Assembly (NCBI GenBank): GCA_023150805.1
Contig: JAKLKF010000067.1
Span: 1 to 32,239 of the forward strand
Length of the DNA: 32,239 nucleotides
DNA from: Myxococcota bacterium
GTDB lineage: Bacteria; Myxococcota_A; UBA796; UBA2385
Reading direction: 5' to 3'
Within the stretch, counting starts at the first letter, position 1. The number at the start of each line of letters is the position of its first letter. The notes under the pieces are model-generated. The model searched no databases and was not told the DNA's origin. It saw only the letters and a list, made by a program, of their open reading frames with translations. The position numbers and the translations under genes were made by a program. This document shows positions 21,723 to 29,490 of the stretch, one piece after another.

Positions 21723-22766
21723 ATGGAAGCCCGCGATGCCCTGGCCGCCTGGCGGCGCTCGGGCCCACTCCAGGACGCCGACGACGGCCTGATCAACCGC
21801 ACCTGGCTGGTCGGCCCCACCGACAGCCCGCCCCAGGCCGTGCTGCAGTGGGTCAACCCGATCTTCGACGCGCGCGTGCACGACGACATCGAGGCCGTCA
21901 CGGCCTGGCTGGCGCGCAAGGGCCTGCCGACCCCGCGCCTGCTGCGCACCCCCGACGGCGCGCTCTCGGTGGCCGACGACCAGCGGGGCCGCTGGCGGCT
22001 GTACAGCTTCGTGCCCGGCCGCACCCTGCACCGGCTGCGCGACCCGGCGATGGCGCACCAGGCCGGCGCCCTCGTGGGCCGCTTCCACGCCGCCATGGCC
22101 GACTGGCCCGGCGCCTTCGTGGCCCCCCGGCGCAACGTGCACGACACGCCGGCGCGCATGGCGGACCTGCGCGCGGCGCTGGACGCCGCGGACGGCCACC
22201 CGCTGGAGGGGCCGGCCCGCGCGGTCGGCCAGTCCCTGCTCGACGCCTGGGCGCGCTGGGAGGGCCGCCTGGACCTGCCCGAGCGGCCGGCGCACGGCGA
22301 CCTGAAGATCTCCAACCTGCGCTTCGCCGCCGATGGCCCCGAGGCCGTCTGCCTGCTCGACCTGGACACGCTCGGGCCCCTGCCCCTGGCCGTCGAGCTG
22401 GGCGACGCCTGGCGGAGCTGGTGCAACCCGGCGGGCGAGAGCGAGCCCGAGGCCGCCACCTTCGACGAGGAGCTGTTCGCCGCCAGCGCCCAGGGCTGGC
22501 TGGCCGAGGGGCCCCGGCTCGACGCCGCCGAGCTGGCCGACCTGGTGCCCGGGATCGAGCGGATCTGCCTGGAGCTGGCCGCGCGCTTCTGCGCCGACGC
22601 GGTGCGCAACGGCTACTTCCGCGAGGACCGCGACCGCTGGCCACAGCCGGGCGCGCACAACCTGGTGCGCGCCCGCACCCAGCTCCACCTCGCCGGCAGC
22701 GCCCGCGCCGCGGCCGTCCGCTGCCAGCAGCGGGTCCAGGCCCTGCACGCCCGCCGACGCGACTGA
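21723..22766 (+). CDS. APH-fold sugar kinase, N-acetylhexosamine 1-kinase-like
   Basis: 347 residues. The APH/choline-kinase core shows INRTWLVGP, VLQWVNPIFDA, the catalytic loop PAHGDLKISNLRF and the metal-binding LLDLDTLGPLPLAVELGDAWRSW. The sequence resembles the NahK group more than drug kinases: the NPIFDARVHDDIEAVTAWL segment, YSFVPGRTL, and the C-terminal ARFCADAVRNGYFRE then HNLVRARTQLHL mirror NahK landmarks. A role in phosphorylating an amino sugar at C1 is therefore inferred, not shown. ATG 21723 follows GGGAGGCCCC. TldD follows 97 bases later on the same strand. Confidence 0.82.
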   Translation: MEARDALAAWRRSGPLQDADDGLINRTWLVGPTDSPPQAVLQWVNPIFDARVHDDIEAVTAWLARKGLPTPRLLRTPDGALSVADDQRGRWRLYSFVPGRTLHRLRDPAMAHQAGALVGRFHAAMADWPGAFVAPRRNVHDTPARMADLRAALDAADGHPLEGPARAVGQSLLDAWARWEGRLDLPERPAHGDLKISNLRFAADGPEAVCLLDLDTLGPLPLAVELGDAWRSWCNPAGESEPEAATFDEELFAASAQGWLAEGPRLDAAELADLVPGIERICLELAARFCADAVRNGYFREDRDRWPQPGAHNLVRARTQLHLAGSARAAAVRCQQRVQALHARRRD

Positions 22767-22863
22767 GGGTCCCCCCGGGTGGGGGTGGCGCCTGCCCCTG
22801 GCCGTGACAAGGTTCTGTCGTCACCCCCGGGCGCACGCCCCGCACCCCTCTCCCCGAGGCCTC

Positions 22864-24306
22864 ATGTCCATCCCTCGTCCCCAAGGCCCCCCCGGCGCCT
22901 GGTTCGACCAGCGCTTCGGCGTCGGCCCCGAGCTGCTCCGCCGCGTGATGCAGGCCGCCCTGCACAGCGGCGCCGACGACTGCGACCTGTACTTCGAGCA
23001 CGCCGCCAGCACCTCGGTCAGCCTGTCGGACCACAAGGTCAACGCGGCGAGCACGCGGGTCGACCTGGGCATGGGCGTGCGCGTGGTGGTGGGCGACCAG
23101 GTCGGCTTCGCCTTCACCGAGGAGCTGACGGCCGAGGCGATGATCGCCGCCGCCCGCACCGCCGCCGAGATCGCCGCGCACGGCGGCCAGCGCGAGGTCA
23201 CCGGCCCCGTCGCCGTGCGGATCAGCGACTGGACCCCGGTCACCCACCCCTGGGACCGGGTCGACATGGAGACCCGGGTCGCCATGGTGCGGGGCTGGGA
23301 GCAGCGCGCCTTCCAGCGCGACCCCCGGGTGGCCCGCGTCGAGACGCACCTGGCCGACGCGGCCAAGGTCGTGATGATCGTGCGGCCCGACGGGCGGCTG
23401 GTCGAGGACTGGCGCCCGATGACCCAGGGCTACGTGCTGACGACCGCGGTCGACGGCGACCTGCGCGAGTCGAGCAGCTACAACGTCGCCGGCCGCGCCG
23501 GGCTCGAGTACTACGACGAGGGGCGGCAGGCGCGCCTGGTCGACCAGGCCGTGGACCGCACGGTCTTCCTGCTGCGCGCGGGCAAGCCCCCGGCCGGCGA
23601 GATGCCGGTGGTGCTGGCCGCCGGTCCCTCGGCCATCCTGCTGCACGAGGCCATCGGCCACGGCATGGAGGCCGACTTCAACCGCAAGGGCACCAGCATC
23701 TACGCCAGCCGCATGGGCCAGCGCATCGCCAGCGAGCACGTCACCATCGTCGACGACGGCACCATCCCCGGCAGCCGCGGCGCGGTCAACGTCGACGACG
23801 AGGGCAACCCCGGCCAGCGCACCACCCTGGTCGAGGGCGGCGTGCTGCGCTCCTACATGCACGACGAGATCTCGGCCCGGCACTACGGCGTGGCGCCGAC
23901 CGGCTCCGGCCGCCGCCAGGGCTTCCGCCACGCGCCGCTGCCGCGGATGCGCGCCACGGTGATGGAGCCGGGTCCGCACGACCCCGCCGAGATCATCGCC
24001 TCGGTCAAGCGCGGCATCTACTGCCAGACCTTCAGCAACGGCCAGGTCCACATCGGCGGCGGCGACTTCGCCTTCTACATGAAGACGGGCTTCCTCATCG
24101 AGGATGGCAAGCTCACCATGCCGATCAAGGACGTCAACGTGATCGGCAACGGCCCCGAGGCCCTGGAGCGCATCGACATGGTCGGCAACGACACCGTCAT
24201 CGACGAGGGCGGCTGGACCTGCGGCAAGGACGGGCAGGGCGTCCCGGTCAGCCAGGGCATGCCCACGGTGCGCGTCGGGCGCCTCAACGTCGGGGGGGTG
24301 GGATGA
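22864..24306 (+). CDS. tldD: TldD metalloprotease subunit
   Basis: 480 residues. Zinc site HEAIGHGME with H261, E262 and H266; the third ligand is probably C453 in GWTCGKDGQGVPVSQG, close to the position in E. coli TldD. The N-terminal DLYFEHAASTSVSLSDHKVN and central RAGKPPAGEMPVVLA also fit. TldD works with TldE as a heterodimeric peptidase that degrades unfolded peptides and processes modified peptides such as microcin B17 and CcdA. ATG 22864 follows GAGGCCTC. The tldE start overlaps the stop by ATGA, which fits 1:1 assembly. Confidence 0.95.
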   Translation: MSIPRPQGPPGAWFDQRFGVGPELLRRVMQAALHSGADDCDLYFEHAASTSVSLSDHKVNAASTRVDLGMGVRVVVGDQVGFAFTEELTAEAMIAAARTAAEIAAHGGQREVTGPVAVRISDWTPVTHPWDRVDMETRVAMVRGWEQRAFQRDPRVARVETHLADAAKVVMIVRPDGRLVEDWRPMTQGYVLTTAVDGDLRESSSYNVAGRAGLEYYDEGRQARLVDQAVDRTVFLLRAGKPPAGEMPVVLAAGPSAILLHEAIGHGMEADFNRKGTSIYASRMGQRIASEHVTIVDDGTIPGSRGAVNVDDEGNPGQRTTLVEGGVLRSYMHDEISARHYGVAPTGSGRRQGFRHAPLPRMRATVMEPGPHDPAEIIASVKRGIYCQTFSNGQVHIGGGDFAFYMKTGFLIEDGKLTMPIKDVNVIGNGPEALERIDMVGNDTVIDEGGWTCGKDGQGVPVSQGMPTVRVGRLNVGGVG

Positions 24307-25664
24307 GCGCCTCCTCCACCGCCCCGGGTGGCGCGCCCGAGCTGGACGCGCTGCTCGACATCGCCCGGCAGGTCGTCGCCATCGCCACCTCGCTGGGCGC
24401 CGAGGAGGCGCTGGCCGGCGTGGGCCGCAGCGTCTCCACCGAGCTGACCCGCCGCGACGGCCGCATCGAGAAGGCCGAGGAGAGCCGCAGCCTGGGCCTG
24501 CGCGCCTCGCTGATGGTCGACGGCCGCTTCAGCGCCCACGCCACCAGCGACCTGCGGCCCGATGCCCTGCGCGAGTTCCTGGAGCGCGCGGTCCAGGCCA
24601 CGCGCTACCTCGAGCCCGACCCGCACCGGCGCCTGCCCGACCGCCACCTGATGGGCGACGCCGACATCGCGGCGCTGGACGCCTGGGACCCCGGCTTCGC
24701 CGGGCAGGACGGCCCGATCCGCCGGGCGCTGGTCCAGGACCTGGAGCAGGCGACGCGGGCCCACGCGGCCGACCTGGCCGTGCGCTCGGTGAGCAGCTTC
24801 GCCTGGGACGGTCGCAGCGAGCGGGCCAGCGTGGCCAGCAACGGCTGGGAGAGCGCCTGGCGCAGCACCAGCTTCGGCGGCGGGGTCACGCTGAGCCTGG
24901 AGGACGAAGGCGGGCGCCTGCCCGAGTCCTGGTCCATGTCCAGCGCGCGCCACCGCGCCGACGTGCTCGGCGTCGAGCCGATCGCGGCCGAGGCCGTCCG
25001 GCTGGGCCGCAACCGGCTGGGCAGCGGCCCGGCGGCGAGCGGGCGCTACCCGATGCTGGTCGAGAGCAAGCTGGTGGGCCGCGTGCTGGGCGTGCTGCTG
25101 GGCCCGATGCAGGGCGAGGCGCTCTACGAGAAGCGCTCCTGCCTGGAGGGGCGCCTGGGCCAGCGCATCGCCAGCCCGCGCCTGACGCTGGTCGACGACC
25201 CGCTGATCCCCAGGGCCGCAGGCAGCAGCCCGCACGACGGGGACGGCCTGCCCTCGCGCCGCCGGGTGCTGGTCCAGGACGGCGTGCTCCAGGAATTCCT
25301 GATCGACGTCTACAACGGGCGCCGCCTGGGCCAGCCGCCCACCGGCGGCGACACCGGCAACCTGGTCGTGGCGCCGGGCACCTCCTCGCCCGAGCGCCTG
25401 CTGGCCGGCCTGCCGCGCGCGATCCGGGTCGAGGGCTTCCTCGGCGGCAACACCAACGCCACGACGGGCGACTTCTCCTTCGGCGTGCACGGCGTACGCT
25501 ACGAAGGCGGGGTGCCCGTGCAGCACGTCAGCGAGATGAACATCTCGGGCAACCTCTTCGAGCTCCTCGAGCGCTACGCGGACGCGGCCGACGATGTGTG
25601 GACCGGGTCGGCGTGGCGAACCCCCTCCCTGCTCTTCGATGACATCCAGTTCTCCGGCTCCTGA
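24303..25664 (+). CDS. tldE: TldE/PmbA peptidase partner subunit
   Basis: 453 residues, coupled to tldD by an ATGA overlap. The N-terminus ELTRRDGRIEKAEESRSLGLRA, the central segment SGRYPMLVESKLVGRVLGVL at the place of the TldD zinc helix but lacking HExxxH, and the end with GFLGGNTNATTGDFSFGVHG and SEMNISGNLFELLE are family landmarks. TldE has no metal and completes the active-site tunnel of the complex. Its last 26 bases overlap the start of the next gene in another frame. Confidence 0.95.
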   Translation: MSASSTAPGGAPELDALLDIARQVVAIATSLGAEEALAGVGRSVSTELTRRDGRIEKAEESRSLGLRASLMVDGRFSAHATSDLRPDALREFLERAVQATRYLEPDPHRRLPDRHLMGDADIAALDAWDPGFAGQDGPIRRALVQDLEQATRAHAADLAVRSVSSFAWDGRSERASVASNGWESAWRSTSFGGGVTLSLEDEGGRLPESWSMSSARHRADVLGVEPIAAEAVRLGRNRLGSGPAASGRYPMLVESKLVGRVLGVLLGPMQGEALYEKRSCLEGRLGQRIASPRLTLVDDPLIPRAAGSSPHDGDGLPSRRRVLVQDGVLQEFLIDVYNGRRLGQPPTGGDTGNLVVAPGTSSPERLLAGLPRAIRVEGFLGGNTNATTGDFSFGVHGVRYEGGVPVQHVSEMNISGNLFELLERYADAADDVWTGSAWRTPSLLFDDIQFSGS

Positions 25665-26547
25665 CCCCCGGCGCGCGCCGGGCCTGCTGATCCTCGCCGG
25701 GCTGGCCGCGGGGCTGTCCACCCCTGCGCGGGCGCAGCAGGAGTCCCCGGAACCCGCCGACGCCCCCGCGCAGGAGCAGCCCCCGCCCCTCCCCGACGAG
25801 GAGCAGCCGCCCGCGCAGGCCGGCGAGGTCATCGTCATCTACGGCGAGCGGGAGGTCCAGCGCCTGCGCGGCGAGCTGGACGGCATCATCGAGGACGGCG
25901 GCTACAAGGAAGGCAGGCGCCGCGGCGACGAGACGATCTACCGGCCGGAGATCCCCTGGAAGCCGACCATCGTCGTGCACGAGGAGGGCATGGTCGAGCT
26001 CAAGCGCTCGCCGGTGCGCTGGATGGCGCCCGGTCGCCCCGACAACCCGCTCAACCAGCTCTGGTGCCTGCCGCCCTTCACGCCCATGTGCGTGCGGATC
26101 GGCGGGCAGATCGTCGCCACGGCCAAGCTCGATGCCGCCAAGGGCCGCGTGATGGACTCGATCCACGACCCGTCCGAGGACTGGCGCCAGGCCATCGCCA
26201 ACCAGGCGACCTGGACCCGCGTGAACCAGGAGGTCCCGGCGCGCCTGGAGGCCGCATGGACCCGTGGCGAGCCCCTGGAGCCGGGGGGGCCGGCCCTGCC
26301 CTCGCCGGTCCAGCGCCGCGCGGCGATGCTCGACCTGTGGGCCACGCGCGCCGACGGCCCCGAGGGGCACATGGTCGCCCAGGTGGTCGCCGACTACCTG
26401 GAGCACGTCGTCCAGGCCAGCCCGGACCCGGTGACCCCCGCCGAGCAGGACGCGGCCAACGCCCGCGCCGGCGGCGTGCGACGCCTCGATCTGCCCGGCC
26501 TGGCCGCCGAGACCGAGGGCTCCGCCGCCACCCCCGACCCGGGTTGA
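25639..26547 (+). CDS. Secreted protein of unknown function, overlapping tldE
   Basis: 302 residues from ATG 25639, inside the end of tldE. The signal peptide (about 1-32, hydrophobic LLILAGLAAGLS, cleavage after ARA) is followed by a Pro/Gln/Glu-rich stretch. A folded region opens with EVIVIYGEREVQRLRGELDG, then KEGRRRGDETIYRP, WKPTIVVHEEGMVELKRSPV, CLPPFTPMCVRIGGQIVA and KGRVMDSIHDP. The VIVIYGE start recalls TonB-plug or carboxypeptidase-regulatory-like modules, but no barrel follows. Two cysteines frame CLPPFTPMC. Function not recognised; the overlap with tldE suggests co-translation. The ATG falls in tldE codons and has no clear Shine-Dalgarno. Confidence 0.75.
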   Translation: MTSSSPAPDPRRAPGLLILAGLAAGLSTPARAQQESPEPADAPAQEQPPPLPDEEQPPAQAGEVIVIYGEREVQRLRGELDGIIEDGGYKEGRRRGDETIYRPEIPWKPTIVVHEEGMVELKRSPVRWMAPGRPDNPLNQLWCLPPFTPMCVRIGGQIVATAKLDAAKGRVMDSIHDPSEDWRQAIANQATWTRVNQEVPARLEAAWTRGEPLEPGGPALPSPVQRRAAMLDLWATRADGPEGHMVAQVVADYLEHVVQASPDPVTPAEQDAANARAGGVRRLDLPGLAAETEGSAATPDPG

Positions 26548-26572
26548 CGGCCGGGGCGCTCCTCAATAGGAA
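26544..26572 (+). promoter_or_regulatory. Candidate promoter ahead of the rimP-nusA operon
   Basis: TTGACG (26544-26549), 17-base spacer, TAGGAA (26567-26572). The -35 box is one base from consensus and overlaps the stop of the secreted-protein gene; the -10 box is poor. Transcription from here would cross the terminator at 26598 before reaching rimP. Confidence 0.4.
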
Positions 26573-26597
26573 GCGATCACATCGCACCTCCACCTGG

Positions 26598-26627
26598 AAG
26601 GAGCGGCCCCCCGGCCCTCCTTTTTTT
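26598..26627 (+). terminator. Rho-independent terminator or attenuator
   Basis: Stem AAGGAG-(C)-GGCC / GGCC-CTCCTT with CCCC loop (one bulged C), running into seven T residues at 26621-26627. The best intrinsic terminator in the window. It ends the tldD-tldE transcript and may also sit in the leader of the rimP-nusA operon. Confidence 0.85.
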
Positions 26628-26665
26628 GTTGCCCGGCCCCGGCCCGGCGACGCGCAGGCCCCCCC

Positions 26666-27256
26666 GTGGACGCCGATACCCGCCGCAAGCTGCAGCCCCG
26701 CATCCTGGCCCTGGTCGAGCCGGTGGTGGCCCGCTGTGGCTGCGAGCTGGTCGCCGTCGAGCTGACCAACGAGCAGGGGCAGGAGCTGGTCCGCGTCTAC
26801 ATCGACGCGCCCGGCGGGGTCAGCGTCGGCGACTGCACCCGGGTCAGCCACGCGCTGTCCCCGGCGCTGGACGTCGACGACCCGATGCCGGACGAAGCCT
26901 ACCGCCTGGAGGTCAGCAGCCCCGGCATGGACCGCCCGGTCCAGCGCCGCCAGGACCTGCTGCGCTTCCAGGGCTTCCGCGCGCGCCTGCGGCTGTCGCC
27001 CCAGGCGGGCCGCCGCCGGTTCACCGGCCGGCTGGCCGGCCTGGACGGCGACGTGCTGCTGCTCCTGGTGGACGGCAGCGAGACCCCGCAGCGCTACCCC
27101 CTCGACCAGGTGGATCGCGTCCGCCTGGTCCTCGACCCCGAGGAGTACGAGCGCCTCGGCCGGGAGGGCCTGCCGCCCGTCCCCGGCGCCGACGCCCCCT
27201 CCTCCGCCCCCGCCATCCCCGGCCCCTCGCCGGAGGGAGAGCCCCATGATCAGTGA
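26666..27256 (+). CDS. rimP: Ribosome maturation factor RimP
   Basis: 196 residues, GTG start. RimP assists 30S subunit maturation. The N-terminal domain has LVEPVVARCGCELVAVEL and VRVYIDAPGGVSVGDCTRVS; the second part carries YRLEVSSPGMDRPVQRRQDLLRFQG, the family signature. The C-terminal SH3-like region contains FTGRLAGLDGDVLLL and is followed by a Pro-rich tail. Position immediately before nusA is standard. No clear ribosome site precedes the GTG, and the gene follows the terminator by 38 bases. It overlaps nusA by 11 bases. Confidence 0.93.
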   Translation: MDADTRRKLQPRILALVEPVVARCGCELVAVELTNEQGQELVRVYIDAPGGVSVGDCTRVSHALSPALDVDDPMPDEAYRLEVSSPGMDRPVQRRQDLLRFQGFRARLRLSPQAGRRRFTGRLAGLDGDVLLLLVDGSETPQRYPLDQVDRVRLVLDPEEYERLGREGLPPVPGADAPSSAPAIPGPSPEGEPHDQ

Positions 27257-28721
27257 CCTCGCCCGCCTCATCGACGTGGTGCACCGCGAGAAGAACATCC
27301 CCCGGGACGTGCTCATCGAGGTGCTCGAGAGCGCCATGGTGGCGGCGGCGCGCAAGCGCTTCGGCATGGAGCGCGACATCGAGGCCCAGTTCAACGAGGA
27401 CCTGGGCGAGGTCGAGCTGTTCGAGTTCCGCACCGTCGTCGAGGAGATCGACGACGAGGAGACGCAGATCTCGCTGGAGGACGCGCGTCGCGCCGACCCG
27501 CAGTCGGAGATCGGCGACAGCCTGGGCATCATCATCCCCATCGAGGAGCTGGGCCGCATCGCCGCCCAGACGGCCAAGCAGGTCATCATCCAGAAGATCC
27601 GCGACGCCGAGCGGGAGATGACCTTCAACGAGTTCAAGGACCGCAAGGGCGAGCTGATCACCGGCATCGTGCGGCGCTTCGAGAAGGGCAACATCGTCGT
27701 CGACCTGGGCCGCACCGAGGCCATCCTGCCCAAGCGCGAGCAGGTGCCGACCGAGACCTACCGCCAGGGCGACCGGATCCAGGCCTACGTGCTGGACATC
27801 ACCCGGGCCAGCAAGAGCCCGCAGGTCGTGCTCTCCCGCACCCACCCCGGCCTGCTGATGAAGCTCTTCGAGCTGGAGGTGCCCGAGATCTACGAGGGCA
27901 TCGTCCGCATCGAGGCCTGCGCCCGCGAGCCCGGCCACCGCGCCAAGATCGCCGTGTCCAGCCTGGACCGCGACGTCGATCCGGTCGGCGCCTGCGTCGG
28001 CCTCAAGGGCAGCCGCGTGCAGGCCGTCGTCCAGGAGCTCAAGGGCGAGGCGATCGACATCATCCCCTTCCACCCCGACCCGGCCCGCTTCATCGTGGCG
28101 GCCATCGCCCCGGCCAACGTCAGCCGCGTCTACATCGACGAGATGACGCACAGCATGGAGCTGATCGTCCCCGACGACCAGCTCTCCAAGGCCATCGGGC
28201 GCCGCGGGCAGAACGTGCGGCTGGCCGCCCAGCTCACGGGCTGGCGCATCGACATCTACAGCGAGTCCCGCCACGCCGAGATGACGGCCCAGGCGCGCGA
28301 GGAGCTGTCGCGGATCGCCGCGCTGGACGGCGAGAGCGTCGAGCTGCTCATCCGCCACGGCTTCCGCAGCGCGCAGGAGCTGTACGACGCCGAGCCCTAC
28401 GAGATCGCCCAGATCCTCGACATCGAGGACGAGGAGGCCGAGGAGATCATCAACCAGGCCGAGAAGGCGCTCGACGCCCTCATCCTGGAGGAGGCCGCCC
28501 GCCGCCGGGCCGCCCGCGAGGCGCCCCGGGCCCGCCCCGCCGCCAGCTCCGCGCCCTCCGCCGCCAGCCGCGACGACGAGGACGAGGACCTCGACGACGG
28601 CGACGAGGACGAGGACCCCGAGTTCGAGGACCGCTACGAGGACGGCAGCGACGAGGACGAGGACGAGGTCCCCGCCGACGAGCCCGAGCTGGACGACGAG
28701 GACGTCCCCCCCGAGGCCTGA
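27246..28721 (+). CDS. nusA: Transcription termination/antitermination factor NusA
   Basis: 491 residues. The NusA N-terminal domain (about 1-125) with LARLIDVVHREKNIPRDVL binds RNA polymerase; the S1 domain (about 135-200) has GIVRRFEKGNIVVDLG; KH1/KH2 (about 210-345) show REPGHRAKIAVSS, GACVGLKGSRVQAVVQEL and SKAIGRRGQNVRLAAQL. A helix-hairpin-helix-like C-terminal unit (about 355-420, ELLIRHGFRSAQELYDAEP) follows, then a very acidic Asp/Glu tail (about 440-491). ATG 27246 has GGAGGGAG within the rimP end. The acidic tail resembles those in other bacteria with a single C-terminal repeat. Confidence 0.96.
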   Translation: MISDLARLIDVVHREKNIPRDVLIEVLESAMVAAARKRFGMERDIEAQFNEDLGEVELFEFRTVVEEIDDEETQISLEDARRADPQSEIGDSLGIIIPIEELGRIAAQTAKQVIIQKIRDAEREMTFNEFKDRKGELITGIVRRFEKGNIVVDLGRTEAILPKREQVPTETYRQGDRIQAYVLDITRASKSPQVVLSRTHPGLLMKLFELEVPEIYEGIVRIEACAREPGHRAKIAVSSLDRDVDPVGACVGLKGSRVQAVVQELKGEAIDIIPFHPDPARFIVAAIAPANVSRVYIDEMTHSMELIVPDDQLSKAIGRRGQNVRLAAQLTGWRIDIYSESRHAEMTAQAREELSRIAALDGESVELLIRHGFRSAQELYDAEPYEIAQILDIEDEEAEEIINQAEKALDALILEEAARRRAAREAPRARPAASSAPSAASRDDEDEDLDDGDEDEDPEFEDRYEDGSDEDEDEVPADEPELDDEDVPPEA

Positions 28722-28727
28722 TCCGCG

Positions 28728-29276
28728 GTGGCCGAGCCCCTGCGGACCTGCATCCTGACCCGGCAGCGCCTGCCCCGCTCGGCGCTGATCCGGGTCGTGG
28801 CGGATGGGTCGGGCCGCCTCCAGCTCGACCCGGACGGCGGCATGCCGGGCCGGGGGGCCTGGGTGCGCCCCGAGCTGGCCCTGCTCCAGCAGCTCCAGCA
28901 GCGCCCGAGCCAGGCCGGCAGGGCGCTGCGGTGCAAGAACCTCTCGTCCGCCGACCTGGTCGGCCAGGCGCGCGCCTGGGTGTGGGCCGGGATCCGGTCC
29001 TCGGTCGCCGAGTGCCGCCGCGCGGGCCTGCTGGTCAGCGGCGCCGTCGCCCTGCAACAGGCGGGGACGCTGCCCGTGGCCATGCTCGCGGCCGGCACCC
29101 GGGCCGGCGCCGGGGCGGCGGTTCTCGCGGTGGAGCTTCCGATCTCGGCCGAGGAGCTGGGCGCCATGGTCGGCCGCGGCCCCCGCGCGGTCGTCGGCGT
29201 CCGACCGGGGCGACCGACGCGCCGACTCGCGCAGTGGTTGCAGCGAGGGGTCGGCCTGGGTTACCCCACCCGCTAG
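28728..29276 (+). CDS. YlxR (DUF448) fused to an L7Ae-like (YlxQ) domain
   Basis: 182 residues, GTG start six bases after nusA. The N-terminal DUF448 domain has RTCILTRQRLPRSALIRVV and GGMPGRGAWVRPE, the GRGA(Y/W) signature of the RNA-binding YlxR fold. From about residue 85 the sequence AGLLVSGAVALQQAGTLPVAML then GAAVLAVELPISAEELGAMV resembles the L7Ae/L30e-like YlxQ protein that is usually encoded separately between ylxR and infB. Separate genes are common in Firmicutes; fusion is known in proteobacterial lineages. Function in the NusA/IF2 cluster is not established. Confidence 0.82.
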   Translation: MAEPLRTCILTRQRLPRSALIRVVADGSGRLQLDPDGGMPGRGAWVRPELALLQQLQQRPSQAGRALRCKNLSSADLVGQARAWVWAGIRSSVAECRRAGLLVSGAVALQQAGTLPVAMLAAGTRAGAGAAVLAVELPISAEELGAMVGRGPRAVVGVRPGRPTRRLAQWLQRGVGLGYPTR

Positions 29277-29294
29277 CCGTCACTCGGCCGGACA

Positions 29295-29313
29295 CCGCTG
29301 CCCCTCGCAGCGG
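29295..29313 (+). other. Hairpin in the leader of infB
   Basis: Perfect 7-bp stem CCGCTGC / GCAGCGG with loop CCCTC, in the 214-base gap before infB. No T-run follows. It could be a processing or regulatory structure; nothing else is recognised in the gap. Confidence 0.35.
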
Positions 29314-29490
29314 CGCACGTTCCAGGCGCTGGCCGGACTCGCGCTCGCCCCCGACGAGCAGCGTTCCGCCCCGCCCCCAGGGCGCGCCGGCCGACGGCAT
29401 GGCAAGAGCTCCTGCTCCTGCCACACCGAGGGCGCTCCTCGCCCTCACCCCCACCGCAGGCCCCAGCGGGCCCGCGCATCCAGGGCTGGT

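Noticed and set aside
22781..22828. Possible riboswitch-like fold ahead of tldD (GGGGGTG pairing with CACCCCC around an inner GTGAC/GTCAC stem)
   Set aside because: The outer and inner stems compete for the same bases and the region is G/C runs; no known leader pattern is recognised.
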